The notes under the pieces were generated by a model, which saw only the letters and a program-made list of their open reading frames with translations, searched no databases and was not told the DNA's origin. 41,208 bases of DNA from Paramacrobiotus richtersi (Eukaryota; Tardigrada; Eutardigrada; Parachela; Macrobiotidae), in NCBI GenBank assembly GCA_034698045.1, contig JAQGAU010000101.1, positions 1 to 41,208 of the forward strand, read 5' to 3'. Within the stretch, counting starts at the first letter, position 1; each line of letters starts with the position of its first letter. The position numbers were made by a program, and so were the translations under genes. Below, piece by piece: positions 11,871-23,454 of the stretch.

Positions 11871-14800
11871 ATGTCAATCGTTTATCAATTCCTTCCAATT
11901 TTGGTTGTATTCCTAACGTTAGCGGAAAGTTCACCGATTAATGTTATCTTATTCGAAGTCGGCTTGGGTGGCAACAAAACGGCCACTTCCTACCAGCATG
12001 TCGCGGCTTCGTTTGACCTCGGGGAGCGTTATCTAAACGAGCGCTATGGACAGGTGTTTAACTTCACAAGTGTTCGGCGATACAACAAGGATATTTTCCA
12101 GTGTGTGCTGAATGAAACCCAAAAGATTATGGGTCTGGATACAAAGTCGGTCTACTGGTCTACGAAATATTACTATCGAGAGCGCTCGCCGAATGACACT
12201 GTTATGGCCATGTTTGGACCTGGTAAGAAGAAAGAATAAAATTGCTAAAATTTGCCCGCTTTTTCGTACTAGCATGTGTTATTTCTGTACTACGAATATC
12301 AACGCTTCTTATAGACGTTCGAAGCAAAGAACTGCTGTTGTAAGGTTTTTTTATCAAATTTGTTATCAACTTATCGTAAAGGAGACTGCATAGCCTGAAA
12401 ACAATTCTGAGTAATAAGCCAGTAGAACATGTTATGTATTTCCGAAATGACTGCAAGCGTATACGTCATTTGATAGAAAATATCACGAGATCTGCGGCCC
12501 GATGCTAACGGCATTTGGCATCAGACTTCCGTTTCTGTTTCGTTTTAATTAAAAAATTTCAGTTGTTTTCATCGTATTTGTTTGCACTGACGTTATCGCG
12601 TCACGTGTACCTTACTTTAGGATGCGATATCTCCGGGAATTCCATATCAAGTCTGTCGAAAGGTCAGTCGGTTTAACTAATGATTCAGTTCGCAAAATCA
12701 GGACCCTTTATATTATTCACCTGTGCAAAATCCTTTAGATTGGGCGAAACCGTTGATCTTTGGGTAAGAATGAACACCTAATATGTGACCTTTAAACCAT
12801 CAGTCTTGGGGTAACAATCATAAGTTACTTAGTGGACATTTAATGCAAAAGATTACAGCACTTTGGTAAACTACGTGTTTACCGAATGTAGCTATTAGCT
12901 ATAGAGCTTGAAAGAATTCGATCAGTGCGAAGTACAGGTGCATGATTTGAAAAAAAAAAACTGCCACTCCGTGTTTATTGTGCAACAGCCAAATCTGTAT
13001 TTTCGTTTGTGACATAGCCTGAAACTGACTACTGGTAAACTGTTCATAAAGTTCAAAGATGGTAATGTGCATTATCTGAACAGGATGCCGGGAAGCGCTT
13101 TAGCGTCTAACAAAACTCGTTATCCCACTCTAACGAGATTAGCACCTTATACGCCCGAGAACCTCATCTCTTTTCTTCTGGTACTACTCCGCCGGTACCA
13201 ATATAGTTCCATTGCCATTATTTGTGATGTAACTCAAGATCCGTACCTAAAGTCGTTATTCGAGCCTATGTGCCGCGAGTTGGATAATCCCGAAAAGCCT
13301 GTTCTTAAGAAATATAATGTCACGGTTCGATCGTATGTTGTTGATACTGTTCAAGATAAGAAAAGCCTGATGGGCTATTTAGAGGAGTTTCGAACGCTCT
13401 CCAGAGGTATGTTACTTGAACTGTTTTCTGGGTGCAACCGTAAAAGTAATGGAGCGTGTTTGCAGTGATATTCATCATTGCACCCAGCAGCCGTTTTCGT
13501 CATATCATGGTAACTCGTGTTGTTGATACACTTCAACCGTAATTACACAGACAGTGTGTTCGTCTTGCAGCTGACGGCTTCCGAAAAAGGAATGACGAAC
13601 GGAGAATTTGTGAGTTGCATATGGCGCACATTTTAGTCCCTGCTAGCATACTATTAGTGTTTGACGTTACAGGTATACTTTGCCATTGAGTTGTACCGCA
13701 GTCCAGCATTCTTTGGAAATCCATCATGGCGCGCGGACACACCTGACGGCAGGGACTGGGTACATACAGTTTTATAAAATAACAAATGCGGAAAGTGCGT
13801 TATCTTATGTGGGTTCCGTCATCTCTACAGGAAGCAAGAGAGGCCTACAAATCACTGTTTCTCCTGTCACTTCGACGGGAAGCAACACCCGAATACGATG
13901 AATTCGTTCAACAAGTGAAGAACAGGACCTATCCCTTTAGCAGCACAACGCAAGAAGACGAGAACGTAAGAAACTGACACCCTGAGAAAGTGTACATTTC
14001 AGCATACACATGACCATAACGTTGCAGGTTAACCCATTTGTCGAGGGCTTCTACGAAGCTCTGCTGATTTATGGACAAGTATGTCGGGTACTCGATGGGT
14101 TATATCAGTATCATTTACACTGAACTCACGTTTATACATAGGTCCTGAATGAAACTCTCCTTCTTGGTGGGAACCTTTCTAATGGTTTCCATGTATCACG
14201 CGCAATGTGGAACCGAACGTTTACTGTCCTTGGAAAAGTAATAGTCGTAAATGGAAATGGAGACAGGGAATCTGACTGGGCAGTGGCGCAGACAGATTAC
14301 AACACCGGCAAATTTGAGGTGTGTAGTCTACGGTGTTAGCTAACGTGGTAGCTACAAAAAAAGGATTTTTTCAAAATCTACGTTAGAACCGTAAGCTTGA
14401 ATAACGTGTTCTCGCCAAATGGTTTCCAATAACGCAACTGCATTTTAGGTGGTATTAGAATATCACGCCCACAAACAACGTATTCGCCCGGCTCGGAATA
14501 GCGATGGTTCTGAGCGCAGTGTTGTTTGGTACAATCGCGACTCCGCTCCGCCAAACAAACCTCGCTGCGGCTATCGCGGTGATAATCCTGTGTGCATTCA
14601 AGGTGCTGTATCAACTAACATTCGCATATCATTCTAATAATTTTATAAAAATGTCTGCTGTATACAGAGCAAAATGTTATCCTGGCCGCATCTGTTGTCT
14701 CGGTCGTGGGCTTCGTGACAATCTCCTCGGTTATCGCTTTGTTGGTTTATAGGTAAAGTAACCTTTTGAATTCAGACATTTACTTGGTAATTTAATCTGC

Positions 14801-17800
14801 TTAAACGCCTGTTTAGGAAGCAGAAGCGGGAAGCCGCTCTCAGCGATCCATGGTGGAGAGTACCACCTGAAGAGATCACCTTAGAGACAAATAAAAACAA
14901 GTCCATGTCGATGAGCCGACTGAGTTTGGTACAGGTAAATTCTATAAGCATTTTATACAAAAATCTGACACAAAGCTGAATTACGATTTGATATTTGTGT
15001 TCATCAAGAGTGTGGCCGACGGAGCCAGTTCAGTGGGTCACAGGTCCCAGCTGTTCGCCAGGACAGCAGCGTACAGGAATAAAACGGTTTGTATCAAGAA
15101 ACTGCAGACATCTCGAAGATTCCACCCCACACGGAAAGAGCTAAAGGAGATTCGAAAGGTACGCGACTGTTTTCCTGGCAACTTACAGTTAGAGATAATT
15201 GTTTGCATGTTGCAGCTACATGATGTAAACAACGAAAATATGAACGCTCTAGTCGGCATAGCGGTCGAAGACACGCAAGTTCAGGTACTGTTTGAGTACT
15301 GCCAAAAGGGCAGTTTAGCCGATTGCTTGGAGAACGATGCCATCAAGCTGGACTGGTCTTTTCGTTACTCGCTCATTGGGGACGTTGTTTCGGTAAACCT
15401 GGTTTGCGTCGCGTTTCATACTTTTCCAGTCTTTAGCTAAAACCCATGTATTCCAACCTTCACGTAGGGAATGAGTTATCTCCATGATTCACCAATTGTA
15501 TCACATGGCAATCTAAACAGTTCCAACTGCGTCATCGACAGTCGGTTCGTTTTGAAGATTACCGACTATGGACTAGGCTTCCTGCAACCATTTATGAATA
15601 AAAATGAATCACTAGCTATAAGCGACGAAAAAAAATTGCTATGGCGAGCACCGGAACATCTGCGTGCGCCGATGCCGGTTCAAGGGACTCAAGAAGGTAC
15701 GAGTCTGCTTCGCTCAGTGAGGGTGCCCAATGCGCTCAATGTGCTCAATGCGCATGCATGTGTAAGCAGCAGTTAGAGAGTCACCCAGGCAGATGACCAG
15801 TGCTTTTTCTAGGTGATATTTACAGCTTTGCGATTGTTCTGCAAGAGGTCATTCTCCGCTGCGAACCGTACGGGTCTCCTGATCCCACCCGCTTGCCGAT
15901 GGAGCCTTACGGTAAATCTCCCGTATTTTAACACACTTTCCACATAGACCGAAACAAGAAGCTGTGCCTTTTCTCATCCGTTATTTAACTATGTATGTAT
16001 CGTGAGGCATGACCTTTCTAATTGCTTGCGTTCCCAGCAATCGTTGCGGAAGTGGCCAAGGGTACCAACCCACCCTTTCGACCCTATGTCCCAGGCGACG
16101 CCTGCCAACCGGAACTGCGCAAAATCATGGAGCAGTCCTGGAGCGAAACCCCCGAAGTCCGTCCAACTTTCAAACAGATCCGTATCCAACTGAAGAAAAT
16201 TCCCGGAGCCGAACAGGGCAACTTGATGGACAATCTCATGAAACGTATGGAAGCTTATGCAACCGATCTGGAAGGCCTGATTATGCAACGGACCGAACAA
16301 GTGTACCTGGAAAAGCAAAAGTCGGAGAACCTCTTGTTCGAAGTGCTTCCGAGGTAAAAGCCTCTATATACAGTAACTACAGTAGATAACATCAAAGGTG
16401 AAACGATGTTTATTTTTCTGGTAAGATCTGTGGCGAATCGTTTGAAAATGGGCGAATCAGTCGAACCGGAGGCATATGAAGAGGTCTCCATCTACTTTAG
16501 CGACATTGTCGGATTCACAACCTTATCCGCTGGCAGTACGCCTATGCAAGTGGTCGACCTTCTGAACGACCTTTACAGTAAGACATTGTTGAACAAAACG
16601 TACCTCAGCTTTTGATCTTTTTGGGTTCTATGCTGTTAAGAAATTAATAAACGTTTGCGGTGAGCTGTTGACATACAAATATCGTGCTTTTGCAGCTCTG
16701 TTTGACAGCATTCTGGACGCTTACGATGTGTACAAAGTGGAGACCATCGGAGACGCTTACATGGTACATTTACTGTGCAATATATGCCCTATGTACGTAA
16801 GGTACAAAAAATGGACAACAAGTGACATGTCTGCAGATCGTCAGCGGTTTACCAATTCGCAATGGTAATCTGCATGCACGGGAGATTGCCCGTACATCTC
16901 TGCAGTTACTAGAGGGTATTAAACGGTTCAAGATTCGTCATCGCCCCAACGAACAACTCAGGCTGAGAATCGGCAACCACGCGGGTCCAGTTGTGGCTGG
17001 AGTGGTTGGATTGAAAATGCCACGTTACTGCCTGTAAGAAAACCGCTGAATGCTCGTTACAAAATAATATATTATAATAAACCCTAATTTTATCAAACGT
17101 TGCTGGTATAAATCGCTAACTGCAATACTGTAAACAAGGGAGATCGAAGATATTTAAACAGATATAATTCAACAACTGGCGAAATCAAGTTTAGGTATTA
17201 CGTATTTATTTTTATCTTTTTGCGGATCTGGTCTGAAAACCCACGTTTAATTTTGCTGCAGAAATCAATATTTACCAAAATGTCTGTGTTTTCACAAACT
17301 TTTCAATCTGGTAAAGACTTCGAGGTGGAAATGCAGAGAAATGATAAGTGAATTTTTCTGCAATACAGGTTCGGTGTCACCGTCACAATTGCCAACAAAA
17401 TGGAAAGCATGGGAGAAGGTCAGTTTAAATCCACTCTGCACCTATCTGTATTGGCTGCATGTTGCAGATAAGATAAACCATGATTTCTCACAGCTCTGCG
17501 AGTCCACATTAGCGATGCTATGAAAATTATCCTGGATACATTTGGCACGTTCGATGTCACTTTACGCGGCGAACTGGAAATGAAAGTGAGTGTTACCATA
17601 TCAGCAATCCTATACGGTTGAATAATATCAGTTGTTTCTACTATTTTGCATTTTCTTCAACCAAAATTTACCGAGTTTTCGTGACGATCATTTGGTTTTC
17701 TAGGGGATCGGTAATGTGGTAGCTTGGTGGCTGAACGGAGAAAATGTCATACCGGACGCTGACGTCACTGATGAAATCAGCGCTGATATCCAGACGGTGG

Positions 17801-17835
17801 CCACTGTTGAAGCTACCGTAGAGCCCCATTGCTAA
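11871..17835 (+). CDS. Receptor guanylyl cyclase (natriuretic-peptide-receptor type) with altered catalytic residues
   Basis: Single-pass receptor of the plasma membrane; the family makes cGMP from GTP on ligand binding. 24 exons: 11871-12222, 12621-12662, 12739-12763, 13084-13406, 13466-13509, 13571-13609, 13673-13759, 13831-13965, 14028-14078, 14142-14318, 14449-14602, 14668-14752, 14817-14934, 15009-15158, 15216-15392, 15468-15696, 15813-15911, 16038-16353, 16426-16577, 16696-16763, 16837-17033, 17369-17418, 17494-17585, 17704-17835. All phases close: 1097 aa, the usual length. Signal peptide about 1-20; ligand-binding domain to about 476, with FGPGCDISG and [12 protein letters not shown] about 480-503. 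The kinase-homology domain (545-810) has CIKKL, HGN in place of HRD, DYG in place of DFG, and RAPEHL. A coiled linker follows, then the cyclase domain (868-1060): metal Asp894 (FSDIVGF) and Asp938, guanine-selecting Glu934 and Cys1006. The usual FGDTVNTASRMES is [13 protein letters not shown], so the transition-state Asn is Thr1013 and Arg is Lys1017. KGKG is KGIG. Confidence 0.88.
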
Positions 17836-19680
17836 ACGACACTGGAGTGTTAAGCAATCCGTCTTTTTAGCCTATCAGCATTTTGCTTACGGCTTTATCG
17901 AAAGACTTCGCAATGTATAATTTCCCATTAGATTTTCATAATCCGATTTCGTAGATATGCTTATTTTATGCTATGCTTGTTGCCATAATTTTATGATGGC
18001 AAATCGATTGTATAGCATCTGCAGCTGGATGCTTTGCACTGCTTACTAGATCTGTACCGGACGAAGCAAATGTCAGGTTGTGTTGCTTTCGCTACTTTGC
18101 CGCTGGGTATTTACCCCCTTTACGGTTGCTTCTATTACTAAAATTAATTAACGTAGCTAACAGGAATGTGTCCATGAAACTAATAAAAATATGCGTTACA
18201 CAGCCATTTTGTCAAAGCCCGTCAAGAAGCTCTAGTATACGTAGGATCGAAATACATCCCACTGATTGGCTTCGTTTAACGAAGAATCGTAGTTCCATTT
18301 CAAGAGATCTTTCACCGCATTTTTTCACGAATGTTGGAGTTCTTCTGTCGATTCCACGCATTTCATTGGATCCTACCAGACGATGCGTTTTCGTAGATCG
18401 CACTGCAAGCGTCCCGGGTGTGGTGCCACGCAGGTGGCTGGCAATTACTGTAGGCAGCACATTTGGTACCCCAACAAGCACTAGACACACAGTACCTAAG
18501 AAAAGCGGCAACTAAATGTCTAGCCTGATCATTACCAAGCCAACACCATCACAAATTAAGCAGCTGCTATGCGTGTTATGGCTCTGCTAACAGTCCACAA
18601 ATTATCGTGGCTACCAAAGGTCACACCCATGTACAATGAAAACATTAGCTTGACACCTGACTATTTAATTAATTAACGACGTATTTTCAGATAAAAGTAA
18701 TGACCTTTTGGTAGAACATGTTAAAGGCTTGGCACTACAGTTTGGCCAGATGGCTCTCTAATATCCACCGGTCAGTAAGTTACTGTATTGTATTATTGTA
18801 CTAAAACGGTGTCCGCACAACTCTCTCGAATTTCCATTATCGACAGGCTTTTAGTTTCAGGTGACAGCTTTCTTCGGAAGGCTGTGTCATCCTTCTTGGA
18901 ACTTCATGGCATCATCTTTTTAGTGATCACGCTCGCGACCCAAGGATGTTGGTAACATCTAATGCGCTCAGCTGGAAGGCTAAAAAGCGAATAACAACGG
19001 TGTCAACCGGCGGATTACAGTCCCGAGGTAAGGTAAAGAGGCTCGGTCGATGTCAATACATAAGTTAACAAGTATAACTGCATAGTAGAAAAGGCTGAAA
19101 AGCCGACGAATCATACCGGCAATTGTTGACTAATGTAGTTAGTGCATGGTGTCCTAAATTTAAAAAAAAAAGCTACTTTAAAATTAATCCTGATAATGAC
19201 AAATGGATCACCATTGCACTTTCTAGAAAGTCTGGTCATTTTGGATTTTGGATCTAAATCGAAGTACATGGACATATGCTGACATGTGAGTTACGGCTTA
19301 TGGTGGCGGGATCACACTTAAGCTCTCCAGCAGAAGACTTTCTTTCGAATTTCAAACCCTGCATGTGCTCCTGTGCATTCCTTTTGTGCGCAGTAAATAG
19401 ACGTCATTATGGAGCTGCATGTACAGTATGTGCACTCTCTTGATAATTAATATCCACACCCCGCATTGCAGCACATATGTATGACATTATGCACATCCTT
19501 AAACCCATTTAGCTCCTTGATCATAGCTTACGGGTGTAATGCTTGTTCCCTGCCCTTGTGAATTATTGTTTTCTAAAGTAACAGTGGCGAGTGAATCGGC
19601 ATTTGCGAAATATGGGTTGACGTGCGGATCTTCCACCTTGGTTGAGTTTTGCGTCAGCCGATTTGTAACAAAGCGATACA
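17836..19680. other. Intergenic region between the guanylyl cyclase gene and the receptor array
   Basis: A possible poly(A) signal AATAAA for the cyclase gene lies at 18182-18187. The only protein-like content is the short Cys/His ORF at 18383-18484, listed separately. The remainder shows no gene, tRNA or recognised mobile element. Confidence 0.4.
18383..18484 (+). CDS. Short Cys/His-rich ORF, possible A20-like zinc-finger exon
   Basis: The ORF is 33 residues with the pattern C8-x4-C13-x9-C23-x2-H26, in the segment CKRPGCGATQVAGNYCRQH. It is preceded by a usable acceptor (CCTACCAG) and ends KH-stop. The spacing recalls A20-type zinc fingers (C-x4-C-x11-C-x2-C), but the usual aromatic/Gly core is missing and the last ligand is His. 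It could be the terminal exon of an unseen gene, a relic, or chance. Confidence 0.2.
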   Translation: MRFRRSHCKRPGCGATQVAGNYCRQHIWYPNKH

Positions 19681-20676
19681 ATGCTAAACTTCAGCAGAAT
19701 CGACTCAACAAACGGATCAAATTCCGCTACAAACTTTGTCCAAAAATTCACCTATCCGCAGTGGTTGATGGCCGTTTCATGTATCTTATCCCTCGCCGGA
19801 AATGCTTTTTTACTGCATCTTTATTATCGGATACGCAGTAACCTGACGCCCTTCAGCATCTATGTGATAAATCTCTTATTAGCTAACTTGATCAGCGCGT
19901 CTTTTCAACAGAACCCTTTCCTTCTCGGTGCAAAGGATCTCCTTTACCCTAACCAATGGCCGCAGTTTTGCACGTTCTTCAGATACATTTCTACCGCAGC
20001 CGGACCACTCATCCCTTTATCACACATGTTTATTGCCATCAACCGTTTCTGCGCTATCGCATGGCCGTTCGCTTACAGAAACGGGCACACGACGAAAACT
20101 GCGGCAGTAATATGTCTTTCGAGTTGGATAGTTTCGCAAGTATATGCCATTCCAGTGATCAGTATCGACGCTGTCTATTATTTGGATCAAATGGACAACA
20201 TCTATTGTACTTTCAGTAGGCCGACGCCGTTCACTTCTCAGTGGTTACCGATTTACAATTGGCTATTTTATGTTGTACCAGAGTTAGTAATCCTCAGCAG
20301 CTACCCGTATTTCGTTATCAAACGGCTGAGAAATAGATATCCAGTGGCCGCAGCGATGCATTCCAACCATACGCAGACAAACTCAACTGAATTCAAACGA
20401 AACCAACTTTTAGCGCACCATCCGGGACTGAATCAGTTTTCCACCGCCTTCACGCTACTTTCGCTGATGACCTTGAGTATTTTTATCTGCTGGACACCGA
20501 TGAACTTGTACTTTTTGCTGTCACCTCGTCTGGACAATATGAAGTTTCTACAAGTGTGTCGGATACTGAAACTAGTCCATGCCACCATGGATCCTTTGAT
20601 ATTCGGCGCTGTTGTCCCGGAGCTTAGGACCGAGTTCCACAAGCAAACCGATAAATGTTTCGCACGTATTCGTTAA
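19681..20676 (+). CDS. Orphan rhodopsin-like GPCR, array member 1 (subfamily A), intact
   Basis: Intronless, 331 aa, seven membrane spans in class A order, with Asn-linked glycosylation sites at the N-terminus (NFS, NGS). TM1 has SLAGNAFLL (Asn1.50). TM2 reads NLLLANLI, so Asn stands at 2.50 where class A has Asp. Cys3.25 is in QFCTFF and its ECL2 partner in IYCTFS. The DRY motif is NRF. TM6 keeps CWTP. TM7 reads ATMDPLIFG, so NPxxY is DPxxF. It is the first of five tandem relatives; its closest are members 3 and 5. Role is inferred: a lineage-expanded membrane receptor, perhaps chemosensory. The ATG at 19681 is the first one in frame and leads directly into the conserved N-terminus. Confidence 0.85.
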   Translation: MLNFSRIDSTNGSNSATNFVQKFTYPQWLMAVSCILSLAGNAFLLHLYYRIRSNLTPFSIYVINLLLANLISASFQQNPFLLGAKDLLYPNQWPQFCTFFRYISTAAGPLIPLSHMFIAINRFCAIAWPFAYRNGHTTKTAAVICLSSWIVSQVYAIPVISIDAVYYLDQMDNIYCTFSRPTPFTSQWLPIYNWLFYVVPELVILSSYPYFVIKRLRNRYPVAAAMHSNHTQTNSTEFKRNQLLAHHPGLNQFSTAFTLLSLMTLSIFICWTPMNLYFLLSPRLDNMKFLQVCRILKLVHATMDPLIFGAVVPELRTEFHKQTDKCFARIR

Positions 20677-21539
20677 AAACTCAAGGGCATGCCTGTTAAA
20701 CAGCAGCTGCAGTGTTCGTTAGCACTTGCTGGTCAAGCTAATACTGTGTTCAAATGATGGCTGCGCGTTTAGTAATTATATTTCCAAATTGTGTTAGTAA
20801 TATTGCTAAGAATGTGAGACTGGGCCCGCTATGCTTGCTAGTAGTAACCGCAGAACAGTTCTCTGTTTAGGAACAAGTTCAGATGATGAAAATTGTGGAA
20901 CCTCTTAAAGTCATTTTATACACAGAGTCAATGAGATGGCATGTCAAGTTGTAAGAGTCCTACCAAACTCACCAGACGAAGACATTACGTCACTTTGTCA
21001 ATGCTATGCGTCAGTGCTGCTGTGTTTTCAGCTCTTCCTGCCGGAGATAATGTGTATGGAGTTAACGATTTTGACTGGTTTTCATATTGTTTAAGCTTGT
21101 TGATATCTATTGGATTTATTGTCCAGCTTACAAATTAAAAATGATACTTTGTTTGTATCGCTTGCTTGTCTTCTCTAGATCTTTATACTTGTGTAGCGGC
21201 ATTTCAATGTCCTTTAAATGGTACTTTAACGCTGATTAAGTTCATTTAACGAATTTAATTTGGAAAACAAGAATAATGGTTTTCGCTAAATACAACATTC
21301 CTGTGCGATGAAGTGTAACAGTTTAATTATAATGACGTTAAAACCCGATCGAATTGCGGGAAAATTAGAAGTTGCAGTCATACTTACAGACCCACCTGAT
21401 GTCCTGAACTAGAGCAAACGAAGTGATGATGGCGGTATTACAAAGCAGATGCAAACAGTCAATTTTCGCATGCACAAAAAGTTTTTGTCAAAAACATATG
21501 CGCTGCGCTATTTAAAAGACGTTATGTATTAAACTGCCT

Positions 21540-22400
21540 TCGAGAACCGGACATCACGCACTCGCTGTCCATCTACCGTTCACGACATATCGTGACGAAT
21601 TGTAAGCACAGTAATGAGAAATATTGTTTATTGCAGAAATACTTTGCGATTTGGCATATTTTCAGAACAATCCCGGTAAGTAATGTTATTCGGATTCCAT
21701 CCCCCCACGATTTCTCTGTAATACACTGACCATTTTCATATCGGGTGCATGAAAGGTCTTAACCGACGGGTTTCGGTTTTATCGTAATGGTACACTGGGC
21801 ATTCGTTACCAGGGAGTCTTGCTTTGTGGTTGTTAAAAACCCATGGTCCAATAAATAATTTAGAATGTATTGATCTCCCTTACAGCATTTCTTATGACTT
21901 ATGTAACGGTACCCTACCACGCTTGCCAGGAATTACAGTACAGCGGAGAAATGAAGATGTTTTCCTTCGAACTTGTAAGCAATAGCCTTAGTGATTTGGT
22001 CATGGTACATGTAAAGTTACTGTGGACTGATGAACATTCATCTATGCAATTGCTTTATGTGAAGCGTGACCTTTTGGTTAAATGTCAAATCTGCCTGCAT
22101 AGCGACCTTGAATTCTGAGCTGTTCGAAATTTAACACCGTATGGCTTTTGACAGGGTTACTTTGAAAATCGACGTCAGAAGGGCATTTTGCGGCCCCATT
22201 AGAAAAATTGCTGATGATGTCTGTGGTTTTATGAGCGAAACAGATTAATTAATTGACTACCATAAAACCTTTTCATGACCTTATTTCTTTTTTTACGGTG
22301 CCAGAAATTTTTCCGCTTAATCGAACGAACAATATTCTAGCGATTGTTATTAGTGCTTTCGTGTTGCGGTGCGATGTAGTGACATCGATAAGCGCAGGTC
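21540..22400. repeat. Duplicated intergenic block, copy 1
   Basis: It matches copies 2 and 3 in separate stretches, for example ACATCACGCACTCGCTGTCC near 21551, the GGTAAGTAATGTTATTC stretch near 21674, and the ACCTTATTTCT...GTGCTTTCGTG stretch near 22279-22366. It is shorter than copy 2 and no B-subfamily receptor follows it, so the coding half of the unit is missing here. Boundaries are approximate. Confidence 0.6.
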
Positions 22401-22474
22401 ATCTGTGTTAGACCTCGAAAAAACCTATTGACAACTTCATTCTCGTGATAAATCTTTACAATTCCGAAAAAGTT

Positions 22475-22510
22475 ATCATAAATTTAATCATAAATTTAAA
22501 CATAAATTTA
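22475..22510 (+). repeat. Three tandem copies of a 12-base AT-rich unit
   Basis: The unit ATCATAAATTTA occurs three times in a row with one change in the last copy. Confidence 0.7.
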
Positions 22511-23454
22511 GGTTTAATTCTTAACGTCCATAGATACAAGAAAGAATACCTTATCAAGATCTAGAGACAAGATGTAACAAATCCACACAAAGAGACCCAC
22601 AAGCAGTTTCTAACAGCAATGCGAAAAACAGAGTTTCTTAACAGCAGTAAGGCATCTATGCTAAAGAAGGCCAATAGTCTGAATGAATACTATCCCTAGT
22701 CCACTGTAGTCTACTCCACTTCACGTTACGTAACACTGTTTCGAAACTGGACAGCGAGATGTATGCCGTTCGATCCAGATCCAATTTTCATTCCAAAGGC
22801 TGGCCATTCCATAGCACGACTGAAGAGAGAGGGCATCTAAAATCCCTTCAGTTCCGCTATGGCCATTCTTGCACAAAAAAATCCTGCGCAGGGTTGAACA
22901 GTTGTATCGGCAAAGGTCGAAGAGGCCGCCATTAGAGGGGTACGGGTGACGAGTCCAGCGATCGGCCTGTCTGGTGTTTCCTAAACATACATTTAAAACA
23001 TGACAGCATAATTATCACAGGATCACGAGGAATGCGACTTATGAGCCAAAAACCGACACCTTCCGATCAAAAAATGTTTTTTTTGAATTTTTTCTGAGCA
23101 TACAGTATATATGTCAGCGGTGGAAGCATGATGCCATTATGAAATCAGTATGTTCACGTTCCATTGCATTAAAGCTTGTTTTTTTCCAAATTCGCCACGA
23201 AAGTTTATCGATCTTTAAAGCGCTGGTCATGGTCCGTTTTGCTAGGGCTATCCACTGAAATGTACTCGGCAGTCATCCGAATGAATACAGGTCAGTTCTA
23301 AAAATAACTTTAACTTTCCGCTTTTAAAAAATCTTTTTTTTTGTAAGTATTACTTGTATAATAAGGTCGTACTTCAAAACCTCAGCAATGGAATCAGAAG
23401 AGAAAGTTATTTAATGGGAAAATGTCGAACATATCTTGTGGAATGGCATTAGGT

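Noticed and set aside
12112-12456. Frames overlapping the first cyclase exon and intron
   Set aside because: Shadows of exon 1 or intron sequence; the GTAAGA donor at 12223 explains the end of coding.
12977-12994. Alternative microexon after TGCAACAG at 12976
   Set aside because: Its phase could fit, but the donor is poor, and exon 12739-12763 has better splice sites and gives the family-like [12 protein letters not shown] join.
18078-18515. 145-codon plus-strand frame and 99-codon minus-strand frame
   Set aside because: Composition looks random and there is no domain; the Cys/His reading in the third frame is more protein-like.
19499-19751. Minus-strand frames over the start of receptor 1
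   Set aside because: Shadow frames of the receptor coding region and its leader.
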